Below, piece by piece: positions 10,658-21,221 of a stretch of 57,838 nt of DNA; the stretch's first letter is position 1; every line of letters starts with the position of its first letter. Source of the stretch: Lingula anatina (Eukaryota > Brachiopoda > Lingulata > Lingulida > Lingulidae); assembly GCF_001039355.2 (NCBI RefSeq), contig NW_019773710.1, positions 1-57,838 of the forward strand, read 5' to 3'. The translations under genes and the position numbers were made by a program. The notes below the pieces were generated by a model. That model was not told where the DNA came from and made no database searches. It worked only from the letters and a program-made list of their open reading frames with translations.

Positions 10658-13600
10658 GGAAATAATTTATAAAAATTATATAATTACAATTTACAGTAGT
10701 TAGAAAGTCATTGGTTTATTGCAGTGATTTTGAGAAATGTTTGAGAAACCCCATTTTGTATCATAAATTGACTAGTTGAAAGGGGTATTTCTTTCTAAGT
10801 TTATTTATAAATTCACTTTTATTAATAATTAACTTTCTTTTTTGGGGGGAGGGGGGGCTTGGGTAGAAAGTCTGTTTGCTTCTTTCGACTTGAGATGGTT
10901 ACTTGATGACTGTGATAATTATTAATGCAACTTGATTTGACACCATTAATTTCAGATGTCAGCATACGGGAAGTGTGTTTCAGAGAAGGAGGATGTGAAA
11001 TGTAATGATTGCGCCAAAGAGTTCCAGGCTCTGAAGGAATGTTTTAAGAAAACAGTAAGTTAAAAGTGATTTACAGAGAGATTGCATGGAAATAAACTAT
11101 ATTTTAAGTGTTTTAGCATACTGAAATTTTGTTTTTGTCAAGTATGTACTATGTAGTGGTAGGTATATGCACAGTTAGTAATGCAACTGCTTAAAATTAA
11201 GTTGACAGAACAGGATATCACTAGTGGGCCTGATTTGGTCTTAAAAGTGCAATTTAAGACTAAAACTAGGCTTAGCGCGTCTTAAAACTTAAGGAGGGAC
11301 TCTTAATTTGATCTTAAGACTAAAAACGAACTGAAAGTCCAGTGAGTAAGTCTATAATTGGTCTGAAGTGGTAAAGCAATTATCTCCCCTCACATATTCA
11401 GTCCAAACTTGGACTGGGGCTCCAGCCAGACAGCTGAAGATAGCAATCAAGTGGAGGGTCATTGTATGAGTAGCAAAGGGTGGTCTCTTGTCAAGCAAGT
11501 GCTAATTGCCTAATTGATAAGGGCGATTCAGATACTATCTCAAATAATTTCTAAAGCAAGGAAAGACTTGGTTGTAGAAGTACTAGTGCAGCATACTTTC
11601 AATGCTGTTTTGAAGGAAGTCTTTCTTTTTTTCTTTCTTTTTTGATTTTGATTTCTTGCTAAAGGGTGACTCGGATACTAACTCAGATAATTTCTGTAGG
11701 TATTCAATGTTAGAATTTCATATTTAAAACGATATTTTTCTTGATTTTTGTTTTTGAAGGAAGTCTTTCTTTTTTCTTTCTTTCTTTGATGTTGATTTTT
11801 TTGCTGAAGGGTGATCTAAGGTAATTTCTAAAGCAAGGAAAATGCAGCATACATTAAACAATTTTTCTTTAAAGGGTTTTGATATTTAGTATTTATTATT
11901 GTTCCAAGAAAGGTAGTAAATGCAAAAGCAGTGAAAAAAAGTGCATTTATTTTAAATGCCAATTAAGAAAGTTTTTTGTACCAAATGCTCATATACAGTA
12001 CACAAAAAATTGAAAATACAAAATTCCTTTTTTTACTTTTAAAATATGGTTACATTTTAATTACATGCATATCGGTATTCACAATTATAAATTTAATGAT
12101 ATCAATTTCACATTTATCATGATTTTAAAATTATTTTCATTAGGATATAGTAAGTTCTCTGCTCTATAATTTCCTTCCTGCGTCTGTCCTAAAAATCTTT
12201 TAAAATTTCCAAAGTTCTGTCCATTTCTTCTTTAGAAATGTAATTTTTATTTTTAAAACAAGATACAACTGAGTTAATGTGACACTTACCTACTAATTAA
12301 ATAGTGCATTCCCTCAATCAACCATTCTGTCAGGACTCAAAGAAAGAGTGGACTAGTAGGCCTGATTTGGTCTTAAAGCGCAATTTAAGACTAAACTAGT
12401 CTGAGGCGACAATATTTTTCTTGATTTTTGCTTTTGAAGGAAGTCTTACTTTCTTTTTTCTTTCTTTCTTTGAGTCACCCTTTAGCAAGAAATCAAAATC
12501 AAAAAAGAAAGAAAAAAAGAAAGACTTCCTTCAAAACAACATTGAAAGTATGCTGCACTAGTACTTCTACAACCAAGTCTTTCCTTGCTTTAGAAATTAT
12601 CTGAGATAGTATCTGAATCGCCCTTATCAATTAGGCAATTAGCACTTGCTTGACAAGAGACCACCCTTTGCTACTCATAGAGAGATGAGATGCCATGGTA
12701 ATACTTCAAATAATAATGTATTTCCTTTTCATAATTTTGCTGTCTAGATATTAGATTTTCCTTTTAACACCCTATGATCTGTCCTTGAGGCACGTAACTT
12801 CATTCTTAAAAGTATATTTTTTTCATTTGAAAATGCTGGAAAGTAAACATTACTGTCTGCACATTCTATAAAGGTACTTTTGTTTCCAATTCGGACCTTG
12901 AAAATTATGAAAATCCCAATTACACAACTGTAACAGATGTGACCATTTAAACAGTCATTATGGTGAACAATTAGAACTAAAAGTATTTGATTAAAAAGGC
13001 CTAAAATGAAAAATCCAATAGCAGGAGCAGGTTTAACTAATGAGTAGGTGAAAATACTATTTTTTTTAGATAAATACTGCTCAAAAATTGCATTTTATCT
13101 GAAGTGAAGAAAGAATGGTCTAAAAGACATACATTTAATATACTATACTGTTATTTCTAAAATAAGTTTAAAGCAATAATAACTCTTCGTTTCGGCCAAA
13201 AAATGAATTTTCCTGGAGTAAACAACAATTTTCCCATACTTACCAATGGTTAATGAATCCATTTTTACATTCAAAGTCAGTCCCTGGTTTTTTTCTAAAA
13301 AGTTTGTTTTTTTGTTAAAATCTCTGAAGAGATTTTAACAGAGTATAGACATCAATGGAGGTCACGTGGTCTAAAGACAAGTTCAAATATCAGAATAAAA
13401 GCTATAACTGCTGTTTTCTTGGTAAAACAGAATATATTATATTTCTATGAGTTATTCACAAGGTTTTTATTGTGAAATAAAGGTCTCATACGAAGAGTTA
13501 TTATCCCTTTAAAATGGGTCACACTGGTCATAATTAATCCCTTGGAAATGCCATCTTTTCTATGCAAAATTCTAACAAGCAGTTCCTTTAAAAGAAAAGA

Positions 13601-14513
13601 TAAAATCTAAGGTCATCTTATTACACTTGACATAAAAATTCAATCTGGGAAGTTGTGCTCCTCCACATTTGCTTCTTTTGTGATCCATCACATTTATCTC
13701 AAAATAATGCTAAAGCTACTTCATTAAAAGTTACTAATGATTTTAATATCAGATATCGTGTAACTCTTTTTCTATTTTATATGTTGCCGTTTCCCATGTG
13801 ATTCCATTTCCTGAAGGTTTGTGTCTTGATGGAAACAATACATGTCGAATAAAAGATCTTCCATCTCTTAGGCCCCAGAAATGCTTCCAATTTTGTAGAC
13901 GACCAAAGTTATATTGATTCTTAAACACCAATCCTTGACTTTTCATCCTCTTTTTATCTCTCTTGTTCAGGTGCACTTCAATGCTCGTCTCTGCTACATA
14001 CAATGCTCTCATACAATGGCCCTCCACTTGATTGCTATCTTCAGCTATCTGGCTGGAGCCCCAGTCCAAGTTTGGACTGAATGTGTGAGGGGAGATAATT
14101 GCTTTACCACTTCAGACCAATTATAGTCTTACTCACTGGACTTTCAGTTCGTTTTTAGTCTTAAGATCAAATTAAGAGTCCCTCCTTAAGTTTTAAGATC
14201 GCCTCAGCCTAGTTTTAGTCTTAAATTGCACTTTAAGACCAAATCAGGCCCACTAGTGTATGCAACTTAAAAAGGTTGCAGATTTCAAGCAGATGATTAA
14301 GCTTTTTAATTTCTTCTTTGCACAGCATTTTTTTTCATCTTTAATTCAACAGAATAACATTGAAACTAATTACTTCATTCCCACTGTTCTTCAGTAATAA
14401 TAAATCGTGTCTTTTAAAACCACAACTTGTTCAACCCTGCCTTCCAGTAACTGTGAACATTTCAGTAATATAAGATTTTTTTTCTTCAGATGCAGAAAGC
14501 AGGAAAAAGGTAG
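10516..14513 (+). CDS. NDUFAF8: NDUFAF8, complex I assembly factor (3 exons, complete)
   Basis: Exons 10516-10599, 10956-11054 and 14490-14513 give a 68-residue protein; all introns are GT-AG and phase 0. The core is a twin CX9C fold: C25 and C35 (CRTEMSAYGKC) pair with C47 and C57 (CAKEFQALKEC). YGKCV and the EF-ALK-CF segment match human NDUFAF8 (C17orf89, 74 residues) as I recall it. The human protein works in the mitochondrion with NDUFAF5, which hydroxylates the complex I subunit NDUFS7. Twin CX9C proteins usually enter through the MIA40 pathway, so no cleavable presequence is expected, and none is seen. The last exon encodes only MQKAGKR. Intron 2 is 3.4 kb, almost entirely a CACTA-like element. 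A UTR exon upstream is possible. Other CHCH proteins are the alternative but fit less well. Confidence 0.85.
10623..10655. repeat. (CT)n microsatellite in NDUFAF8 intron 1
   Basis: A pure CT dinucleotide run starting 24 bases after the exon 1 donor. Confidence 0.95.
11463..12682. repeat. Internal inverted repeat pair of the CACTA-like element
   Basis: Arm 11463-11668 (gagtagcaaagggtggtctc ... cttgctaaagggtgac) returns as its reverse complement at 12472-12682. Between the arms are TTTCTTTCTTT tracts and, at about 12350-12405, another copy of the outermost terminal sequence (tagtaggcctgatttggtct). The layout suggests one related element inserted in or fused to another. Confidence 0.7.
13167..13512. 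mobile_element. MITE, TTAAAGGGATAATAACTC family, copy 1
   Basis: About 346 bases with terminal inverted repeats ending in AACTCTTCGT and ACGAAGAGTTATTATCCC, flanked by TTAA. Other copies are at 25587-25932, 49546-49889 and 55409-55557 (truncated). The interior includes GGTCACGTGGTCT and AAAACAGAATATATTATATT in all copies. Confidence 0.75.
13749..13990 (-). pseudogene. ZDHHC16: ZDHHC16-like last exon captured in the CACTA-like element
   Basis: An 80-residue open reading frame on the minus strand follows an acceptor (gtatgtagcag) at 13991-13992 and ends with a stop at 13749. Residues ETSIEVHLNKRDKKRMKSQG, then FKNQYNFGRLQNWKHFWG and VLFPSRHKPSGNGITWE match the C-terminal region of ZDHHC16 palmitoyltransferase as I recall it. 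The catalytic DHHC cysteine-rich exon, the membrane segments and all earlier exons are absent nearby: I looked for the DHHC codons on the minus strand up to 20 kb. The acceptor lies only 15 bases from the inner end of the right inverted repeat. Capture of a gene fragment by the transposon is the simplest reading; part of a real ZDHHC16 gene is the alternative. Confidence 0.6.
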
Positions 14514-15009
14514 CAGATAATGAGTGGACATGACTTAAGATAGAGAGAAACCAATGCTGCAACCTGGGTCTGGAGGTTTCCATGGTAACATTGCCATTTC
14601 ACAGAAATCACAAAGCACAACAGACTAACATATGCCTTGGGTGATTTTAGAAGAAATCTAAGGCATGTCCAGTTATGTTATGTACTCAGACATTTTTATG
14701 ACAAAAAGGAATTTGGACAGCGGACATCCGTCTGATGGAAAACAGCCCTTAAGAACTGTAGAAGTTTTAGTTTTGGGTCTATTTTGCACTTACTTTTGAA
14801 ACTCTAAGGAGGTTAATATGAGATGTTATATGTCTGAGATTGTTTAAGTGTCCAAACAGTTGGTAGATGTGTTTGCTCATCATGAAGGACGTTATTCAAA
14901 TAATAGGTGACTTGGCAGTCAAGAAATATTAGATAGATCAGGTATTGTCACAGTTTTAAAAGAAGTTTTGCAAGGAATTTCACTTACTTTTTACATTATT
15001 TATTTGATA

Positions 15010-15046
15010 AATAAAACTCATGTAAAATATAAAGATTATAAATAAA
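15010..15046 (+). terminator. Candidate polyadenylation signals of NDUFAF8
   Basis: Two AATAAA hexamers (15010-15015 and 15041-15046) lie about 500 bases after the stop codon, followed by a TTTTGTTGTCATTT stretch. Confidence 0.5.
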
Positions 15047-15104
15047 CAGATTTTGTTGTCATTTCCTTATTTGTTTTTAAAGGTGTGTTAATTCCAGTTG
15101 AGCA

Positions 15105-15194
15105 TTTTTATGTACAGACACAGATGTGTCTGTACATATTGCCATCACCTGCGTCTGTCGTCGCCGATGGCGATGCCGATGGCGATGCCGATGC
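15105..15194 (+). repeat. Palindrome-ended repeat, copy B (next to an assembly gap)
   Basis: Reverse complement of copy A at 6981-7065: TTATGTACAGACACAG, then tgccatcacctgcgtctgtc and a GATGGCGATGCC tandem run that stops at the N at 15195. Confidence 0.65.
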
Positions 15195-15240
15195 NATGAA
15201 ATTAATTAATTAATCTTGGTCGAATTGTTTGGCATATTAC

Positions 15241-18200
15241 CGTACATCACCTCAGCAGACCATGACGTTTTTATGGTTTCTAACCACAAAAGGCCAATAC
15301 ACTGGCTAAACACCTCATTCATCATGGTGGCGCAAGGGAGACTTTTGATGAGTAGTGTTTTCTTATGATTAGAAAATCTAGTCATACTGTCTGCCAAATT
15401 AGTCCGTTTTAAGTTAAGCCATAAAAAAACTTGACTGGAAATGCAACCTTAAAGCAATATGTCACCTTCAAGTTAGCACTTCAAGAAAGTGTGACTGATA
15501 TATATGTGTGTGTGTGGTAGACAGCCTCTGCTTCAGGCTGGAGAGAATCAAGGTGCTAGGCAAGATGTGACTGGAATAGTCAAACACAGCCAGCTTGGGA
15601 TCTCGGCAACAGAGGACAGGCTCTTGTAATGATGACTTGATAAGACCTCGGGTGTTCAACATTGCCACTTGTGGTGATACTAGATTGTGATTATGTAGAA
15701 AAAATGTGTTAAATAGCCAACATCTGGCTACCACTGTCACCAGATGGAGGATTTTGATGAAACAGAAAAAGAAAAGTAAAAGACAAATGGGAGTATTTAT
15801 TACAGCAAGGCATCCCATCACTGTATGCGGATGGTGTGGGCTGAGAGAAAGATAATTCTACTGGGCAATATGCTTATGATAATATAGTACATACCCAGTC
15901 TATCTTTAATGGTCCTGGCACACTTTTACAAAAAGCTATGACCTAACAAATAAATACAGTACCATACCGGGCTGCTCTTCATCTATTGCACTTAGTGCCC
16001 ACAGTTAGTTTGAGCATCTTATCATAATCTCTTAATCCCTTGAGAATTCATTATGCACTGCAACACTCATGCAATTATTACAATACTATCCATATATTGC
16101 ACACTTCAGTCAATCCCACACAAGTTACTCATCTTCCTCGGTTTGAACTAGGCCGAGATAGAACAAAACAATATGAAACAGAAAATAAAAATAAAAAACC
16201 GAGCCAAACTCGACTTGACTGAAATTTTCAGGCTTTTAATGACTGACATTGTTGGTTTTGAAATTCTATATGTGAGAAGGAAAATACAGATGCCTAGTGT
16301 GTGGTCTGAACACAGTTTTAAGATAATAAACATTTATTTGAAGACAATTATGTAATATAATTTTTGGTTTTTCTAATACTTTCTTTCGTAAGAGATGTAA
16401 ATGAAAACTGAGGCATTATTAAGGCTTCATAAAAATTACCTATCTTTTGGGTGGGGTGGGGTGGGAAGGGGAGGGGATATATTTTGGCCAAAAAAAAAAA
16501 ATGGACGAAACCTCTACTGACAACACATTTGGGATGCCTCGACCATTGAAATTAGGCAATTCCACTTCAAAGACCACCATTTTGCTAGAGGTTGACTCAT
16601 GAGAGTCAGGTCAGACAAGTTTCAGCTATCACCTCTCTTCCAGTAAACCAGATTGGGTAATGTCATTACACAAGGGGATGTTGCATTCAGTAGTGCAAAA
16701 AAAAAAGCCTTTCCAAAACCAAAGATCCACTTTCAATGCATAAACTTAGTTCACCCAGTCTCAAAAGTGGTGTAGGATCTAAAGGTGTATCTACCAGCAT
16801 ACAAATCAGCTGAAATACTAGGGAAGTTGTTGTGGCTTCCAAAAACCTGAATCTTTGATCAGAATTAAGTGTCCAACATTCACACAGATCTCTCAGTAAC
16901 TCTGTCAAAAATTACAAAACTGCACAGGCAAATTATTTCCAGATAGGCAAGGAAGAGCCAGAACTCCTTCTGCAAACTGCATATATCTACACATGTCAAA
17001 ACACTTATTTCTGGTGATGCTCCCATCTCTGGTCCAACCTACACAATGTCTGCAATTCCAATCATGGTTTAAAAGACAAAAATCTGGTTTCAGTAATGTG
17101 TGTATGAAAAGAGGGCTTTGAGAATTTAGTTAAATTTCTCAATTACCTATATTTTTGTTTGAAAAACTGACTTGTCAAAAGGCAAGTGAAGTAATTTTGA
17201 CCTACAGCAATACTATCAGAAATTTTAAGTAAAGCAACCAAATTCAAGATCATGTATATGTGTATTCCATTCTTGACTCTGTTATATAATAAAATACAAA
17301 CTGAAACACGTACATCTAACTTTTCTGTCACCANCACTGAACGATTTTTACTTTGTTAAACTGTTTGGATCATTCCTGATTTTTATTAAATTTGAATATA
17401 TACGTATTTTTCTGATTTCCTGGTCGCAAAGGTGATGCTATTTATGCGACAATGGCCTCATGTTTGGTCGCATTACGATCGTTTTTTATGAGACAATAAT
17501 GAAATTTATGGGTCAAATGTCGCAAAGTCGCGCCGTTTCTGTATCGCTGTGTCACCAACCTGCATCTTACACAGACCTACAAATCATCTAAAACCACCCA
17601 AAGAAAAGAAGGAGAAATCTGGGGTTAGTTCTACCCAAAGCCTTACATATATATCCCTCTCCATTATCCAATCTATTTCACAGGTTGAGCCAGGGCAGGG
17701 TTGCCATAGCTGCTGTCCCACCAGTGGTACCCCAGGGACCCCAAGTGGCTAGTGTAATCATATTTGCACATAGAATAAAAGCATGGGATGCTGCCACATC
17801 CTCCATAAATTGAATTCGAAACCAATGTTGTGAGATGGGTTTGCCTGCCCACAGTATTAGATGAGAACCTAATAGCAAAAGATTCAAGTGACATGTGTGG
17901 GGATGATACAGGCAAAGTTTGAACATTACCATCAGCAAGACATCGGCTCATCTAAATGTAGAGACTATTTTTAGTTCAAAAAAGTCAAATCCACAGAGAC
18001 AGTCGTTTTAGCGTGATCCAAAAACGGAACAATCACATTTGTATTATTTGAGAACAAAGGCTACCTAGATCAACCCAGATTGCTTACCAGATTTTCATAA
18101 GTAAAGAGACACAGTAATAATTGAGTGGTGACTAAGCTGATGATAAATCTACTGTGAATTAAAAATTAAAAAAAAACCCGTGAGTGTGGGCATTCAAGTA

Positions 18201-19781
18201 TTCCCCATTAGAGAAATCAATTTATATATCAAATTTGTAATATTGCACGTGTGAGTGATTTCAACAAATACACCAATTATGAATATGTATGACATAATAA
18301 ATTATAGACATATCCAATGATATTAAATCTTTGCACAGTATATTTCAACCTTATAAAAGAAGCAAATTTGCCCTTGTATGGATAGGATCTAGATTTATTC
18401 CCACTGATAAGCAAGGAGTCCTGTCTGAACTCTTTTCTTCTTTGACACATAGGCTGGTTAAAATGCAATAGTCTATTACCTCTCAACACACAGGAAATGT
18501 TCCATTAAAATTCTACAATTTACAGGGACATGCAATTGGAAAACGCAGTCCCTGGGGGAGGGGGGTTTGGAAATCTCTCAGTATTTTGGGATGTGTTCAG
18601 ACATACCTAAGATTAATGTGGGTTTTGTTTTGAAGGGTTTTTTATAGCAACCCTACCTGTTACAGAAAATGAGAAATGTACACCAATGGGTAAAGCAAAA
18701 ATTCCCACAAAAAACATGCCATGTACATACCAACTGTACTGCAACAGTGATTCTCTGTGTCATCAAGGTCAATTGAGATTCAGTCCATCTGAGCCCTGTA
18801 TGAACGCGCCCCAAGAACCAGCCAGACTGAGATGTATCAAGCACTGCCTGTATATTTCTAATATTGTGATCGATTGCATTTGGATAGAGGACTACATCTA
18901 TGATGAAATACATGCCATTCTACGGAATGGTATTGCCAGTCTAACTGACAAATAAAAACATTGGAACAATTCTATTTCATCAGCAATCGCTAAAATAATG
19001 GTGGTTGCTCTGTTCCTAAAGGCAGAATCTCTTCCTAGCAGATTCTAAACCACAGAAGAGAATATTTGGCATTTTTTGTAGTAAATATTAAATCATCTTA
19101 AATCATCCACTGTATTTCTTTTATATTCAACTGACACCACTGGAATAAGCTAGCCAGTACTGCTTTGACATACATGTCAACTTAAAGGCCCATTCCCATA
19201 GACACCACTGAATTACATAGATCTATCCATCTCTGCAAGAACTCTTGCTGAGTACAATCCTGGCCTTAAGTAGAATACAGAAAAGCTGCTGATTATAAGA
19301 TTACGTTGGAAACAATAAGACACATGCTATTCAGTTAAGCTGATTGCACTCAGCGAGAGTCTCCATAGAGTTGGATCGATCTACATAGACGAATCTTGCT
19401 GTTGAGAATGGGGTATAAAACAGACCAACTACTTGGATCTTTCAGACACTTTCCAGAAACCAACTTATTATAACTATGATTTATACTTTTGTCTTATGTG
19501 GTGAAATAATTTTGAATGAGTAATGAACTGCATGGCTATCAGTTTAACGAAACAATTGCATGACAAATGTTGCCACAGCACAAGATGACTGCAGCACATG
19601 AAATGTGCCCATAAACAAACGAAAATTTGTTGCTACAGACAGAGAACTTGTTGAGACTAATGAAAGGCATCATTTTCCCTATATCAAACGGTCTTAATAC
19701 CTCATATTTCCTTAGACTGTAAAGCCAAACCAATACTTCAAGGCTATTTCTGGCCAACAGGGTGTGTGTAAAATCAATCGA
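15241..19781 (-). CDS. Unidentified minus-strand gene: candidate exons
   Basis: I do not recognise the protein. Three exon-like segments are bounded by good minus-strand splice sites, and all are phase 0 at both ends: 19781-19701 (27 codons, ...TLLARNSLEVLVWLYSLRKY), 18847-18731 (39 codons, ...SGWFLGRVHTGLRWTESQL) and 17951-17682 (90 codons, ...SIPCFYSMCKYDYTSHLG). Weaker candidates are 18479 to about 18360, 16901 to about 16755 (LLRDLCECW...RFRFLEATTT), 15733 to about 15530 and 15390-15241 (RFSNHKKTLLIKSLP...). The last one ends at a donor 46 bases before the gap at 15195. Candidate 18479 has an in-frame TAA near its end. The sequences look protein-like (few stops, mixed hydrophobic helices) but the gene model is not closed. 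The gap at 17334 may hide an exon. Confidence 0.35.
17336..17552. mobile_element. hAT transposon end, second copy, next to an assembly gap
   Basis: These 217 bases are nearly identical to 22737-22953, the 5' end of the hAT element, and end in the same terminus (...TTTCTGTATCGCTG). The flanking sequence then differs (tgtcaccaacc versus aataatagtg), so this is another insertion of the same family. The rest of it is lost in the N at 17334. Confidence 0.7.
19185..19425. repeat. Inverted-repeat MITE (GTGGGGACTC family), copy 2
   Basis: Outer CCCATTCCCATAGACACC, inner GAACTCTTGCTGAGTACAAT and GATTGCACTCAGCGAGAGTC arms, and GAGTTGGATCGATCTA. It matches the copies at 7535 and 26722. Confidence 0.6.
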
Positions 19782-20926
19782 CTGACTACTAGTAAGTAAT
19801 GCAGGCCTATGAATATAAAAGAATTCATCCTAAGAAGATTTTTGAATCTAGTAATTGCATGTGCTAATTTTAAGCATTAAATCAATTAAGATTCATTTGA
19901 AATAAATGCATTTACTATATCCGCAGAACAAAATTGAAGAAAAGCACTTTCCAGAATATGCAAATTTTCCACCATTTTCACTTTTCTTTGTAAATCAACT
20001 GAGAAAAAAATATTGATAAAGACATGAATACCCAGACCATTTCAGTTTTCAATTCTGTATATAACATAAAAAGAATCACATAGAAAATACACCATATCCA
20101 GCATACTTTACTATTATTAAAATGGAAAGGGACACAGAAGAAACACAATAGCCAAACTATTTCACAACATTCTCTTTCCTTTACTCGTAACACACATTGT
20201 GAAGGAGGAGCATAGCAAAGATACATACTGTGTATTTTGTTTTCTTTAAATTCCAGTCAACTTGCCACATGCATTCCCTTTTGTACTGCTTTGTATTATT
20301 TTACCAACAGCAAATTATGAAAACTGAATATTTCCTTTGGATGAGCTAAATACCACAGATCAACAACTTGGTTTTCAATTATCACTCACTTATAAAATCA
20401 GAATCACACAATAGTAGTGTCAGGTATCACTACTTCAGTTTATTAAGCATCGTCGTTCTCATGTATACAGCACCACGTAAGATCTGCATGTGCACATTCA
20501 CGTAAAACTGATAAAAGCCAGCGATATCAGCACAGANGTGATACAGAAACTTTATGTGAAAAGAGAGACATGTGTCTCCTGTTTCATAAAAATATGAGAC
20601 ACAAGGTTCAAAACAAGGGACACATCATAAACACCATTTTTTATTTCTTTAAAACAAGTTTTATTCTTAAAAAAAAAAAAAAACATTTGCTCCTTGAAAC
20701 ACTCTTAGGCATGATTACCAGAAGTGACATTATTAATGTCATGTCAATGTAGTAATGTCAATAAAGTAATGTAACGTCATTACACCACAAATGACAAGTA
20801 TGTTGATGGCAATGTGGTCAAACAGGAATGGGCAATACTGAAGGAATTGGTCCTGGCAAACACAGTTGTGACAGTATGAAAGAACTCTAGGCAATTATCA
20901 ACGTATTTCATAAGATTTTCCTTAAC

Positions 20927-21154
20927 TTGTGCAAATTGGCTGGCATAGCACTTGCCCTCCCAGTGCATACTGCAGACGTAGAACGTGGCTTTAGTGCTCA
21001 AAATATAATCAAATCTAGCCTTAGAAATAGACTGATCAGTGAAAATTTACAAATGTTGATCGCCATAAAACTAAATGGCCCCCTTTCTCAGGATTTTGAC
21101 TTTAGAAGTGCTCTTGGTGTGTTTAAAGCAAAACGACAAAGGCATTTCTCATGA
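20927..21154 (+). pseudogene. hAT transposase C-terminal dimerisation domain, inverted
   Basis: The plus-strand frame reads ALPVHTADVERGFSAQNIIK, then SSLRNRLISENLQMLIAIKL. This is the hallmark (T-A-x-x-E-R-x-F-S ... LRN-R) of the hAT C-terminal dimerisation region. It lies on the opposite strand from the rest of the transposase (21222-22600), so the element cannot encode a full transposase as assembled. Confidence 0.8.
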
Positions 21155-21221
21155 ACATTGCTCAAACAACATTGCCAAAGATTGCCAAGAGCGATACAAT
21201 GCATCTAGACTGTTCTAAAAG

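Larger units (their letters stand above)
11219..14258. mobile_element. CACTA-type transposon with 250-bp inverted repeats
   Basis: The left end starts CACTAGTGGGCCTGATTTGG and the right end is its reverse complement. Arms 11219-11470 and 14008-14258 stay alignable over about 250 bases. The trinucleotide TAT flanks both sides (11216-11218 and 14259-14261), the target duplication size expected of CACTA (EnSpm) elements. Subterminal motifs (TTTAAGAC / GTCTTAAA) are repeated. No transposase is visible, so it is non-autonomous. Its interior holds a second inverted repeat pair (about 11463-11668 and 12472-12682), an extra end-like fragment at 12350-12405, a nested MITE (13167-13512) and the ZDHHC16-like exon. 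Confidence 0.8.

Noticed and set aside
14262-20000. Upstream exons of ZDHHC16 on the minus strand
   Set aside because: I searched for the DHHC codons and for membrane exons and found none, which is why the exon is treated as captured.
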